Shown here one piece after another: positions 7,971 to 16,928 of a stretch of 64,000 nt of DNA (its first letter is position 1; each line of letters begins with the position of its first letter). Made by a program: the position numbers and the translations under genes. Source of the DNA: Haliotispira sp965263485 (GTDB taxonomy: Bacteria; Spirochaetota; Spirochaetia; SP-2023); contig CBDHHO010000001.1 of the NCBI GenBank assembly GCA_965263485.1, positions 558,001 to 622,000 of the forward strand. Direction: 5' to 3'. A model generated the notes under the pieces. It was not told the origin of the DNA, made no database searches, and was given only the letters and a program-made list of their open reading frames with translations.

Positions 7971-9758
7971 ATGAATGGCAGCGTCCCCGCAATCGAACAA
8001 ATGCAGCAAATACTGGTCGTGGACTTTGGCGGTCAGACCTCGCATCTGATTTGCCGTCGCCTGCGTGATGCCGGGGTCTACGCCCAGATCATTTCACCGA
8101 TGACACCAGTCCTTGACTGGCTGCGCGAATCCGGCACGGATATGACCTGTATCAAGGGGCTGATCCTGTCCGGATCGCCGTTTTCGGTTTACGAAGCGGA
8201 CGCCCCCCAGCCTTCCGACCAGATTCTGGCCCTGGCGGCGCTGGTGCCGACACTGGGCATCTGCTACGGTCTGCACTGGCTCTCGCAGCAGCTTGGTGGA
8301 ACAGTGCGGGCCTTGGAACACAAAGAATACGGCCCCAATCCGGTGGAGCTGACAGTAGGGCTACCTTCGCAGCAGCAAGATTTCCGGCAAAACACCAAAA
8401 GTCCAACGCAACTGCTGCAAGGCATTGGCAGCCGCTTCACCTCATGGATGAGCCATGCCGACAGCCTGCAAAGTCTGCCGCCTCACTTCGCGCTGCTGGG
8501 CCGGAGCGAACAGGGTCTGCCGGCAATTATTTACTCCGAGGGCCTAAGCCTACGCGATTCGACTTTGTATGCGCGGGTGAAACTTGGTTTACGAGGTTTT
8601 GCCGGGCTGGCGGAGAAATTGCCCGCCGATGCCGAGTGGCAACTATACGGTCTGCAATTCCACCCCGAAGCCAGCCACTGCGAGTTCGGCCAACAGTTTT
8701 TGGCCAACTTTGCCTTGGGCATCTGTGGCTGTGCCAACAATTGGGCCCTGGAAAGCTGGGAGCACTCGGTGGCGTCCGAAATCCGCGGGAGGGTGGGAAA
8801 ACAAAGTGTCGTGCTGCTGATCTCGGGCGGTGTGGACTCCTCGGTGGTGGCAGCTCTGCTGCTGCGCTACCTGCCACCCGAACAAATCCACTTGCTCTAC
8901 TTTGACACCGGCCTGATGCGCCAAGGCGAAAGCGAAGAAGTGCTGCGGCAGCTGACACAACTGGGTGCCCGGCACCTCCACCAAATTGATGCCCGTCACG
9001 AGTTTATTGCGGCCCTGGCCAGTGTCGAAGAACCGGAGCAGAAACGCAGCCGCATCGGCGATCTGTTTATTCAGATTCAGGAGCGCGAGATTCGCAGTTT
9101 GTTCGAAGCTCAAAACGCTCAAAGCACCGGATCCTGCCCTCAAGTATCTATTGCCGAATATTTTCTGGCACAGGGCACCCTATACACAGACATGATTGAA
9201 TCGGGACGGGGTGTGGGCAAGTACGCAGCGGTGATTAAATCGCACCACAACGTCAGCACTCCGCTGGTGCAGGAACTGCGAACCCAGGGCCGCCTGATTG
9301 AGCCCCTGGCCACCCTGTACAAGGACGAGGTTCGCCGCTTGGGCGAGTGGCTGGGCCTGGGACGCGACATCACTCAGCGGCAGCCCTTTCCCGGTCCCGG
9401 CCTGGCCATTCGCATTCTGGGCGCGGTCAGTGCCGAAAAGCTCGAGCTGCTGCGCGGCATCGACCATATTTTCCTGGAGACCCTGCGCCAACTGGGAGTC
9501 TACGGCGAAATATGGCAGGCCTTTGCCGTATTGCTGCCGGTACAGAGCGTTGGCGTAACGGGCGACAGCCGCCGCTACGGGCCGGTAATCGCCCTGCGGG
9601 CCATAACCTCGGTGGACGGCATGAGTGCCGAGGTCTATCCGTTCAGCCACGAGCAATTGCAGAAGATTTCGACCCGAATCAGCAATTGTTTCCCGCAAAT
9701 CAGCCGGGTGGTCTACGATATTTCAGCCAAGCCCCCGGCCACGATTGAGTGGGAATAG
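7971..9758 (+). CDS. guaA: GMP synthase, glutamine-hydrolysing
   Basis: The enzyme converts XMP to GMP using glutamine and ATP. The N-terminal class I amidotransferase has the nucleophile in GICYGLHW (C98) and the His-Glu pair in QFHPEASH (H231, E233). The ATP-pyrophosphatase domain shows SGGVDSS (285-291). The C-terminal dimerisation domain is complete, with GDSRRYGPVIALRAI and the ending PPATIEWE. Start 7971 (MNGSVPAIEQ) is chosen because the longer open frame runs back through a MITE; ATG 8001 is an alternative. At about 595 residues it is longer than the usual 510-525. Upstream control has probably been altered by the MITE. Confidence 0.95.
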   Translation: MNGSVPAIEQMQQILVVDFGGQTSHLICRRLRDAGVYAQIISPMTPVLDWLRESGTDMTCIKGLILSGSPFSVYEADAPQPSDQILALAALVPTLGICYGLHWLSQQLGGTVRALEHKEYGPNPVELTVGLPSQQQDFRQNTKSPTQLLQGIGSRFTSWMSHADSLQSLPPHFALLGRSEQGLPAIIYSEGLSLRDSTLYARVKLGLRGFAGLAEKLPADAEWQLYGLQFHPEASHCEFGQQFLANFALGICGCANNWALESWEHSVASEIRGRVGKQSVVLLISGGVDSSVVAALLLRYLPPEQIHLLYFDTGLMRQGESEEVLRQLTQLGARHLHQIDARHEFIAALASVEEPEQKRSRIGDLFIQIQEREIRSLFEAQNAQSTGSCPQVSIAEYFLAQGTLYTDMIESGRGVGKYAAVIKSHHNVSTPLVQELRTQGRLIEPLATLYKDEVRRLGEWLGLGRDITQRQPFPGPGLAIRILGAVSAEKLELLRGIDHIFLETLRQLGVYGEIWQAFAVLLPVQSVGVTGDSRRYGPVIALRAITSVDGMSAEVYPFSHEQLQKISTRISNCFPQISRVVYDISAKPPATIEWE

Positions 9759-9831
9759 TAAGCAAAGCACTGGCAGAGTGGAGAACTTGCGAGTCCCTAA
9801 ACAATTTTTCAATAACGGAGCAAGACTGATT

Positions 9832-11031
9832 ATGCTAGAATTTCCACAACGTAGAGGCACTCGCTGCCTGAAATACGATTCCCTGAACGAGCGCTTCGGG
9901 CGCGATGACCTGCTGCCCCTTTGGGTGGCCGACATGGACTGCAAGGCTCCGGAGGTAGTGCAGGAAGTCCTGCAGCAAAGGCTGGCTCATGGAATCTACG
10001 GCTATTCCAGCAGCCAGCAGAATGAGGCCTGCAAGGCGGCGATCTGCTCTTGGCTGGCCAAGCGACACGGTGTGGAGGGCCTTGCCCTCTCAGACTGCCT
10101 GATCTTTGCCGGGGTGCTGGAAGCACTATCTGTCTGTATTGAAGTGCTGTGCGCCAAAGACGAGGCCATAATTCTGCAAACTCCTGCCTATAATTGTTTT
10201 TTTGCGACGTTGGCGGCTTCGGGTCGACTGGTAATCGAGAATCAGCTGGCCGCATGCGGCCAGCCCGGCAATTACCGGATGGACCTAGCCCGATTGGAGC
10301 AACAGATCCAAGCCAGCCCAAGTCCTCCCCGGATCTTCCTGCTGTGTAGCCCCCACAATCCAATCGGCAAGGTCTGGCCGGAAGATGAACTCCGGCAGCT
10401 GATTGAGCTATGTTGTAAATACCAGATTTATCTGATCAGCGACGAGATTCACTTCGATCTGGTCTATCGGGGCCATCGGCACTTGAGTCTGCTGCGCTCG
10501 GAGTTTGCGAAGCTCTACGACAGGTTAATTCTGCTCTCTTCGCCGCATAAGACTTTTAATATTCCGGGGCTGCGCAGTGCCTATCTGGTGAGCCGAAACC
10601 GTTCGATTTTACAACGAATCGGGTGCTTCTGTGAGCAGTTCCAGTTCGGCGATATTTCGCTGCCGGGCCACTTGGCGCTGGAGGCCTGCTACACCCGGCA
10701 GGAGGCCGCTGACTGGCTGGCAGAGGTGCTTTGGCACTTGGAGCAGAATCGTGACTTGCTGCATGATACCCTCAAGGCTGAGTTTCCTGAGTTGCTCCAC
10801 GCTAAACCACAGGGCACTTATCTGTACTGGGTTGACTGCCGTAAATGGTTTCCCAATGAGCAGCCTGCTGCTCTGCGTCGGTTCTTCACGGAGGCGGGGC
10901 TGGCTCTTGGCTGGGGTGAGCTGTACCACGGAAATGGTTGGGTGCGCGTCAACTTCGGCTGCTCGCGCAACTTGCTGCAAGAGGCACTGGAGCTCTGGAA
11001 GCGAGCCAGTCAGAATCTGCCGGAGGTTTGA
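9832..11031 (+). CDS. MalY/PatB-type PLP C-S lyase or aminotransferase
   Basis: This is a fold-type I PLP enzyme of 399 residues. PLWVADMDCKAPEVV near the start and YGYSSSQQNE are typical of the MalY/PatB cystathionine beta-lyase group. CSPHNPIGKVW and SDEIHFDLVY are cofactor-binding motifs, and SSPHKTFNIPG contains the Schiff-base lysine (K240). ATG 9832 follows GGAG at a rather long distance; the frame continues upstream over the end of guaA, which is not credible coding. It lies 73 bp after guaA and may be co-transcribed. The likely reaction is cystathionine or cysteine beta-elimination; the exact substrate cannot be read. Confidence 0.88.
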   Translation: MLEFPQRRGTRCLKYDSLNERFGRDDLLPLWVADMDCKAPEVVQEVLQQRLAHGIYGYSSSQQNEACKAAICSWLAKRHGVEGLALSDCLIFAGVLEALSVCIEVLCAKDEAIILQTPAYNCFFATLAASGRLVIENQLAACGQPGNYRMDLARLEQQIQASPSPPRIFLLCSPHNPIGKVWPEDELRQLIELCCKYQIYLISDEIHFDLVYRGHRHLSLLRSEFAKLYDRLILLSSPHKTFNIPGLRSAYLVSRNRSILQRIGCFCEQFQFGDISLPGHLALEACYTRQEAADWLAEVLWHLEQNRDLLHDTLKAEFPELLHAKPQGTYLYWVDCRKWFPNEQPAALRRFFTEAGLALGWGELYHGNGWVRVNFGCSRNLLQEALELWKRASQNLPEV

Positions 11032-11050
11032 ATGTGAAGCACTGGCACCA

Positions 11051-11087
11051 GCCGCAGCCGGGGGACCGGCCAGTCTGCCCCCCACTT
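11051..11087. repeat. Hairpin repeat shared with 40953-40984
   Basis: GCCGGGGGACCGGCC forms a 5-bp stem with GGGA loop and is followed by a C-run and CCCACTT. A near-identical block occurs at 40953-40984, again between convergent gene ends. It could be a bidirectional terminator-like structure. Confidence 0.5.
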
Positions 11088-11880
11088 ACGATACTAAGTG
11101 ACATTGGACACCAGTTGCCCTAATTTTGTCAATGAGCTTGGGGTCGGCATCTGTGTGGGTAACAAGATGGTTAACACTGTTAATGTCAGCAAACTTGGTG
11201 ACCGAGAGTCTATTTAATTTCGAACTATCCAGAAGCATGATGCATTGATCTGCGTTTTGGATCATGGCGTGTTTAATTTCACACTGCAATTTATTAACAT
11301 CCATATATCCCAGTTCAAAAGAACAAGCTGCAGCACTCAACAGAACTATCTCTGCATGATGCTGCGCAAAAAAGTCAACCGTTTCGCTACCCACAAACTG
11401 AGAATGATGCAAAAAGCCTCCCGCTCCAAAGATATCGGTATCTTTAAGATAGTACCGGGCGAGTCGCAGAGTCTCCAAGCCATTACTTAAGATCACTGCG
11501 GGGTGTCTTTCTGCCAAATATTCCAGCACAAATCCGACAGTAGTCCCTGCTTCCAGCATAATACTCATATTCTGAGGAATAAGATTTTGAACTGTCCATT
11601 TCGCAATCTTCTTTTTCTGCTCATTTTGTAAGTGTATTTTACTGGAAAAATCTCTTTCAACCTCTTTCATTGTAATAAAACCATGATTACGAGTGATATA
11701 ATCCAGCTCTTCCAGTTGCTTCAGTGCGCGATACACAGTCATCCTGGAGACATCAAAACTCTCACAAAGAATCTTGCTGGTAGTTGCACCGTGTCTGTTA
11801 ATAACAGTAAGTATCTCTTCTGCAGTAGCAGATAATTTAAAATCCTGCATGGCCAATATTTCATCTTCTTGCTGTATCAT
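11086..11880 (-). CDS. DeoR/GlpR-family transcriptional regulator
   Basis: The N-terminal winged helix-turn-helix reads TAEEILTVINRHGATTSKILCESFDVSRMTVYRALKQLEEL. The C-terminal DeoR sensor domain binds a sugar phosphate, with MLEAGTTVGFVLEYL, ILSNGLETLRLARYY, GGFLHHSQFVGS and LLDSSKLN. Length 264 is normal for the family. The gene is divergent from the sugar ABC operon beginning at 12098, with 217 bp between, so local control of that operon is likely. Met11 (MQDFKLS) is an alternative start. Confidence 0.88.
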   Translation of the reverse strand: MIQQEDEILAMQDFKLSATAEEILTVINRHGATTSKILCESFDVSRMTVYRALKQLEELDYITRNHGFITMKEVERDFSSKIHLQNEQKKKIAKWTVQNLIPQNMSIMLEAGTTVGFVLEYLAERHPAVILSNGLETLRLARYYLKDTDIFGAGGFLHHSQFVGSETVDFFAQHHAEIVLLSAAACSFELGYMDVNKLQCEIKHAMIQNADQCIMLLDSSKLNRLSVTKFADINSVNHLVTHTDADPKLIDKIRATGVQCHLVS

Positions 11881-11936
11881 CTTGCAGCTATTGTATAACT
11901 ACTATCCAATGATTGCAACAATCACAAATCATCATA

Positions 11937-11955
11937 GTAACAAATAAAATGTTAC
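11937..11955. promoter_or_regulatory. Candidate operator dyad
   Basis: GTAACA (11937-11942) and TGTTAC (11950-11955) form an inverted repeat with a 7-bp spacer in the divergent region between the DeoR gene and the sugar operon. It is a candidate DeoR site; the assignment is inference. Confidence 0.4.
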
Positions 11956-12022
11956 AATTATAAAATCAATATGTTCATATATAGAAAATATTTACCGAAA
12001 TTAAACTTTTTTAAAAAAAGTC

Positions 12023-12051
12023 TTGACAACAATAACAGGTCAGTGTACTAT
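12023..12051 (+). promoter_or_regulatory. Sigma70-type promoter of the sugar operon
   Basis: TTGACA (12023-12028), a 17-bp spacer and TACTAT (12046-12051) match the consensus closely and lie 47 bp before the first ATG. Confidence 0.65.
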
Positions 12052-12097
12052 ACTATAAATATCAATACTGATACTATGTATACAGAAAGGGAGTTGC

Positions 12098-13360
12098 ATG
12101 ATGAAAAAGACGCTGATGATTCTAGGTATATCATTTGGGGTTTCTGCATTGGCCTGGGCCAGAGGAGAGCAGGGAGAAAATACGGAAAAGTCTGTCACTA
12201 TTGAATTTATTCAATGGTGGGAGCCGGAATTGCCTTCTGGCGCGTTACGCGGGATTATGGACGACTTTGAGATCGCAAATCCTGGAATAAAAGTAAAATT
12301 GATCTCTGGTCCATACTCCAGCACCAGAGATCAGATTGTAGCTGGCGCAGCCACAGGAACTCTGAGCGATGTGGTAGGTTTGGATGGGGCTTGGGTAAAT
12401 GATCTGGCCAGTCAGAATGCTATAACACCTCTTGATGAATTTATGACAGATGGAGACTTTGATTCTGATGAAATAGCAGCAATTATCAAAGTTGATAACA
12501 AAAGTTATATGTTCCCTGTGGCTTCCTTTGTTTATCCAGTTTTTATTAATTTGGACATGATGAAATCTGCTGGGTTGCAGAATCCCCCGAACACTCGCAC
12601 TGAGTTTATGGATGCTGCCCAGAAGATGACCGATGCCAATGCCAATCAATATGGTTGGGTTTTACCTCTATCTTTACAGACTCCAAATGGGATACAGAAT
12701 GAAGTGATGTCTTGGGTGTGGGCTTCTGGCAAGAGCATGATGAAGAATGGAATGCCTGATCTCACCAATGAAGATGTGATTAGTGCTCTTGAATTTGTTC
12801 GAGACATGTATCAGAAGGGCTTGGTTTCTCCGGGTTCTTTTGCCAAGCAAGAGCAGGATAAGGTCGAGGAGTTTGTCAGTGGAAGAATTGGGATGATGGT
12901 CAGCTCTTTGGCTCATATTAATATGATACGAGAACGGAATCCCAACTTGAACTTTACTATATCCGATTTTCCAGTTATTGACGGCTACAATGGCCCGAAA
13001 GGATTGCCGTATGCTGCATGGGGGATCGGGATCAGTCAGAGCAGCAAGCATAAAAAAGAGGCTTGGAAGCTTGTTGCATATCTAATGAGCACAGAGGTCA
13101 ACAGTAAATTGGTGTCTATAGCCAATGCCTTTCCTGGAAATGTAAAAGCACAACCAGATTTTGTTAAATCGGACAAACTATTTGCAAAGACATTTAAAAT
13201 ATTTCAAACAGGTTACCTTGCGAATGAGTTTGTCGGACTACCTGTTGCAGAAGAATTGATGCGCATACTAGACATCGAAGTACAGAAAATACTTGAAGGG
13301 AAACAAACTGTAATTCAGGCAACTGAAAATGCTCAGCAAAAATGGAAGGCAAAATTTTAA
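12098..13360 (+). CDS. Sugar ABC transporter substrate-binding protein
   Basis: This is an extracytoplasmic family 1 (maltose-type) binding protein of about 420 residues. A signal peptide covers roughly residues 1-22 (MKKTLMILGISFGVSALAWA), without a lipobox cysteine. The mature part shows IEFIQWWEPE, GAATGTLSDVVGLDGAWV and a C-terminal AAWGIGISQSSKHKKEAWKLV typical of the group. A GGGAG site precedes two adjacent ATG codons (12098, 12101). It begins an operon with two permeases and three catabolic genes and should deliver an unknown mono- or oligosaccharide. No ATPase is encoded nearby. Confidence 0.9.
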   Translation: MMKKTLMILGISFGVSALAWARGEQGENTEKSVTIEFIQWWEPELPSGALRGIMDDFEIANPGIKVKLISGPYSSTRDQIVAGAATGTLSDVVGLDGAWVNDLASQNAITPLDEFMTDGDFDSDEIAAIIKVDNKSYMFPVASFVYPVFINLDMMKSAGLQNPPNTRTEFMDAAQKMTDANANQYGWVLPLSLQTPNGIQNEVMSWVWASGKSMMKNGMPDLTNEDVISALEFVRDMYQKGLVSPGSFAKQEQDKVEEFVSGRIGMMVSSLAHINMIRERNPNLNFTISDFPVIDGYNGPKGLPYAAWGIGISQSSKHKKEAWKLVAYLMSTEVNSKLVSIANAFPGNVKAQPDFVKSDKLFAKTFKIFQTGYLANEFVGLPVAEELMRILDIEVQKILEGKQTVIQATENAQQKWKAKF

Positions 13361-13434
13361 TAGTTATATAACTATGTCTTTCTTGAAAAATCTTATTCCA
13401 AGACTGCAAATTGATGCGCTAAAATTTATTCCCA

Positions 13435-14388
13435 ATGAGGTTTTGTAAATTGGTTTTAAATAGTTTTTCGCGGAGCAATGTACAAGGGGTACAACTTTCT
13501 CTGTTTTTTCTTAGAGAAAAAAAGAATCTTGCCCCCTATATGTTCCTGTTACCTGCTTTTATTCTCTTAGCAGTCTTGATGTTTTTGCCAATGTTGACTG
13601 TAATAAGGTATTCCTTTTTTGACAATGTCATCACGAATAAGAACCTTGTGTTTGTGGGCTTAGGAAACTATAGGTCAATCTTTCTGAACGATAGTGTCTT
13701 TTGGATTTCCTTGGGGAATACTTTGTACTTTACAATCGTTAGCGTAATTTTTCACTTACTTCTGGGCCTGTTGTTTGCTGTAATGTTAAATTCTGATTGC
13801 CTGGGGCCTATTGTTAAGGCTGTTTTACGCATGATATATATCATCCCCTGGGTCTTTACGGCGACTATTGTTGCTATTATCTGGCGTTTAATCTTGGATC
13901 CGGGTGGTATAATGAATTACATACTGATTTTCTCTCGGGTGATTACTAAAAATATCGAATGGCTTTCATCAGAAAAAACGGCTATTCATATCTTGATCTT
14001 CATTAATATTTGGGCTGGATATCCATTTTATATGGTGAGTTTTCTGGCGGGATTACAAGGAATTCCCAATAACTTGTATGAAGCGTCTACTATCGATGGT
14101 GCAAGTATCTGGCAAAATTTCTTTCATATAACTATTCCTTGCTTGATTCCTATTATTATAAGTATTTCTATGCTGGATTTTATTTGGACTATGCAGGTTT
14201 TTCCCTTAGTCTGGATGACGACAGGGGGAGGTCCGATTCATGCAACAGAAGTCTTGGGGACCTATACCTATAAATTAGCCTTTAGTACCTATCAATTTTC
14301 ACTCGCTTCGGCCAGTGCCGTAGCTATATTGCTAATCTCACTTGGAGTTGCAGTATTCTATATTAAAAGTCAGAGAAGTAGGTTCTGA
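13435..14388 (+). CDS. Sugar ABC permease, MalF type
   Basis: This inner-membrane permease has six predicted helices, for example APYMFLLPAFILLAVLMFL near residues 33-52. The EAA loop, EASTIDGASIWQNFFHITIPCL, contacts the ATPase. The first 25 residues before the first helix are weakly supported, and the start at 13435 has no clear ribosome site. It follows the binding protein by 74 bp and overlaps the next permease by one base. Confidence 0.9.
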   Translation: MRFCKLVLNSFSRSNVQGVQLSLFFLREKKNLAPYMFLLPAFILLAVLMFLPMLTVIRYSFFDNVITNKNLVFVGLGNYRSIFLNDSVFWISLGNTLYFTIVSVIFHLLLGLLFAVMLNSDCLGPIVKAVLRMIYIIPWVFTATIVAIIWRLILDPGGIMNYILIFSRVITKNIEWLSSEKTAIHILIFINIWAGYPFYMVSFLAGLQGIPNNLYEASTIDGASIWQNFFHITIPCLIPIIISISMLDFIWTMQVFPLVWMTTGGGPIHATEVLGTYTYKLAFSTYQFSLASASAVAILLISLGVAVFYIKSQRSRF

Positions 14389-15227
14389 TGGTACATATAA
14401 AGCAAAGAGTAAAACTAAATCTCTTTATTTATGCTGGGCTTTTTTGCGGAATGCTATATGCTGGATTTCCAGTGGTATGGATGCTATTCGCTTCTCTAAA
14501 GTCAAATACAGAAATATTTGAGATTCCTCCCACTCTCATTCCACGAAATTTTACTGTTGGAGCATATATTTCGATTCTATTCAGTTCTGTAAAAGTCCGT
14601 TTTTTTGTCAACAGCTATTTTGTTTCTTTTTCAGTAACACTGCTGACCTTGGTTGTCTCTATCTTGGCAGGATACAGCTTCAGTCGTTTTCGGTTTAAAT
14701 TTAAGAATTCCCTAAATTTGATTATACTCAGCACTCAAGCTGTACCAAGAATTACTTTGCTTATTCCCTATTTTGGTCTGCTTGTCTCATTGAGACTATA
14801 CAATACTTATTTTGCGTTAATTTTGACTTACATGGTATTTACCCTGCCCTATGCGATTTTAATGATGACAGGCTATTTTAATACGCTCCCTAAAGAACTA
14901 GACGAGGCAGTACTTATGGATGGAGGCTCCCGCTCTTCGGTTCTTTGGAAATTTCTAGTGCCTGTATCACTTCCTGGAATTGTGGCTACTGGAGTATATA
15001 CTTTTATATTAGCTTGGAATGAGTTTCTTTTTGCCTTAACTCTAACTAAAACAACAAACATGAGAACTGTACCAATCGGGATTCAGCAACTCATGGGACA
15101 GCATGCCTATGAATGGAATGAAATGATGGCTATGAGCCTTTTGGGTTCTTTCCCAATTCTGATCCTGTACTTATTAGTTCAGAAATATTTTATATCTGGC
15201 ATGACTGCGGGATCCGTAAAAACATAG
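14388..15227 (+). CDS. Sugar ABC permease, MalG type
   Basis: This is the second permease half, 279 residues with six helices. The EAA motif is DEAVLMDGGSRSSVLWKFLVP, and the protein ends in the family-typical SGMTAGSVKT. ATG 14388 shares its first base with the TGA of the preceding permease, showing coupled translation. Together with the binding protein it forms an importer that must borrow an ATPase encoded elsewhere (MsmX/MalK type). Confidence 0.92.
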   Translation: MVHIKQRVKLNLFIYAGLFCGMLYAGFPVVWMLFASLKSNTEIFEIPPTLIPRNFTVGAYISILFSSVKVRFFVNSYFVSFSVTLLTLVVSILAGYSFSRFRFKFKNSLNLIILSTQAVPRITLLIPYFGLLVSLRLYNTYFALILTYMVFTLPYAILMMTGYFNTLPKELDEAVLMDGGSRSSVLWKFLVPVSLPGIVATGVYTFILAWNEFLFALTLTKTTNMRTVPIGIQQLMGQHAYEWNEMMAMSLLGSFPILILYLLVQKYFISGMTAGSVKT

Positions 15228-15245
15228 AGTCGACTGGAGCACATC

Positions 15246-15695
15246 ATGGTTACAACACAACTTTACGTTCAGGCCAAAAAAATGGCCTTAGAGATATTCG
15301 CAAAAGCGAATATTGCCCTCAGTAACGCAGAACAGATGAGCATTGAAATTGCAGATTTTGGACTGGGCGATCTATTTCATACCGGCCTTCAACTCGTCAC
15401 CTATATCAACACAAGTCGCGTCTGTGCCAAAGAAATGGTTTTACTCCCCCATCAAACGTGCCCGGAACATATTCACCCCACTATGGGGACACAGACAGGG
15501 AAAGAAGAAACCTTTCGCTGTCGGTATGGGACTGTATATTTATACATTGACGGTAGTCCTTCTGAAGAATTGCATTGTTCAATTCCTGAAAACTTCAAAG
15601 AAGGATATTCTGTCTTTCACGAAATAATATTAACCCCCGGAGAGCAATATACGATTATACCATTATCCATTTTTTTGTATATAGCAGAACACTAG
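15246..15695 (+). CDS. D-lyxose/D-mannose isomerase-like cupin (YdaE type), C-terminus missing
   Basis: The protein matches the YdaE-like cupin isomerases that convert D-lyxose or D-mannose to the ketose. LLPHQTCPEHIHP supplies two metal histidines, GKEETFRCRYGTVYLYIDG the glutamate, and VFHEIILTPGEQYTI leads to the last strand. In the family this is followed by a segment with HWFQAG, carrying the fourth metal ligand, and about 20 more residues. Here the frame ends instead in PLSIFLYIAEH, at 149 residues against about 167. It may be inactive or altered. GGAG precedes ATG 15246. Confidence 0.7.
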   Translation: MVTTQLYVQAKKMALEIFAKANIALSNAEQMSIEIADFGLGDLFHTGLQLVTYINTSRVCAKEMVLLPHQTCPEHIHPTMGTQTGKEETFRCRYGTVYLYIDGSPSEELHCSIPENFKEGYSVFHEIILTPGEQYTIIPLSIFLYIAEH

Positions 15696-15706
15696 GTTTC
15701 GTAATT

Positions 15707-16900
15707 ATGAATACTAAACCTGTCTTTTTGGGCTTTACAAGTAATATTGACTATGAGATTAGTTTATCCAGTCAGGAAATTATCCAAATGATAAAAGACT
15801 ACAATATAAAACAAAGTGATCTTGTCGACTATAAAAAAATATGCAACATTAAAGATTTAATATCCTTTACACTATATTGCATACAAAATAATATTGGTAC
15901 AGAAAGATATATTTTTAATGCATCAACATTGTCGAGTTTTGCTGAATTATTTGAATATTCTGTCACCTTAGGGGGAACCGCAGCGAGAGCAGCTGTTGCC
16001 ATGTCTAAGATAGGATATTCTAAGCAATTATATTTACACCTTACGGCTTGCAATGGAATTATTAGAAAATTGCTCCATCCAGATCTATCATATATCTCAA
16101 GCAAAAAAGATACAGTCATATATCCTCATGTTATTATACAATATAGTTCTGATATAGAAGTTAATATAAATAATATACATATATCTCCTTTATATTCCAA
16201 CCGATTAATTTACACAAATGATATAGATAATTCTATTGTAGAGATAAATAAAAAGTATATGGCCAGTATTTATATGTCAAAAGTAACACTATTTTCGGGA
16301 TTTAATGCGATGACTGATATTAACTTATTTGAAAAAAGAATTTATTATATCAAAAAGATATTTTCAAATATGGTGCTTAAGCCTTTTATATTTTACGAAA
16401 GCGCAAATTTTTACATAAATGATCTAAGTACAATATTACAAAATGAAATTGGTGATATTATTGATATATATAGTTTAAATGAAGATGAATTCAGTTTATA
16501 CTTTAATAGTAGTATTGATTTACTTATTCCAGAATTAGTTTTTCATTATTTAAAAATGTTTAAAAACAATATATTTAATGCTAAATACTTATTATTACAT
16601 ACAAAATATTGGGCATTAATATATGGAAGAAATTCAAACAGATTTGTAAATTGTCTTTATTCTGCAATAATCTTGGCAAGCACTCGTGGTTTGTATGGTA
16701 ATAATTATGATATGAATAGTTTTTATGATGTCCAAAAAATGAATCGGGATATTAAGGCAATAGAATTCAGTAAAAAAATAGAAATAATTTCAAATAAAGA
16801 AGTTACTTGTGTCCCATCTATTGATATTTTAAATAAGAATCTTACAACAGTTGGGCTTGGAGATGCCTTTGTTGGAGGATTTCTGACAGGACTACTTTGA
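15707..16900 (+). CDS. ADP-dependent glucokinase/phosphofructokinase family protein
   Basis: The sequence fits the ADP-dependent sugar kinase family (ribokinase fold): a GGTAARAAVAMSKIG glycine motif near residue 90, a substrate-side SNRLIYTND segment, YSLNEDEF, HTKYWAL, and the C-terminal catalytic GLGDAFVGGFL, where the aspartate is the base. This family uses ADP and is best known from archaea and animals, with scattered bacterial members. Here the gene is strikingly AT-rich compared with its neighbours, suggesting transfer. In context it should phosphorylate the ketose made by the upstream isomerase before cleavage by the downstream aldolase. Substrate unproven. Confidence 0.7.
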   Translation: MNTKPVFLGFTSNIDYEISLSSQEIIQMIKDYNIKQSDLVDYKKICNIKDLISFTLYCIQNNIGTERYIFNASTLSSFAELFEYSVTLGGTAARAAVAMSKIGYSKQLYLHLTACNGIIRKLLHPDLSYISSKKDTVIYPHVIIQYSSDIEVNINNIHISPLYSNRLIYTNDIDNSIVEINKKYMASIYMSKVTLFSGFNAMTDINLFEKRIYYIKKIFSNMVLKPFIFYESANFYINDLSTILQNEIGDIIDIYSLNEDEFSLYFNSSIDLLIPELVFHYLKMFKNNIFNAKYLLLHTKYWALIYGRNSNRFVNCLYSAIILASTRGLYGNNYDMNSFYDVQKMNRDIKAIEFSKKIEIISNKEVTCVPSIDILNKNLTTVGLGDAFVGGFLTGLL

Positions 16901-16928
16901 CATTTTATATGTTAAAAAAGGAGGATTT

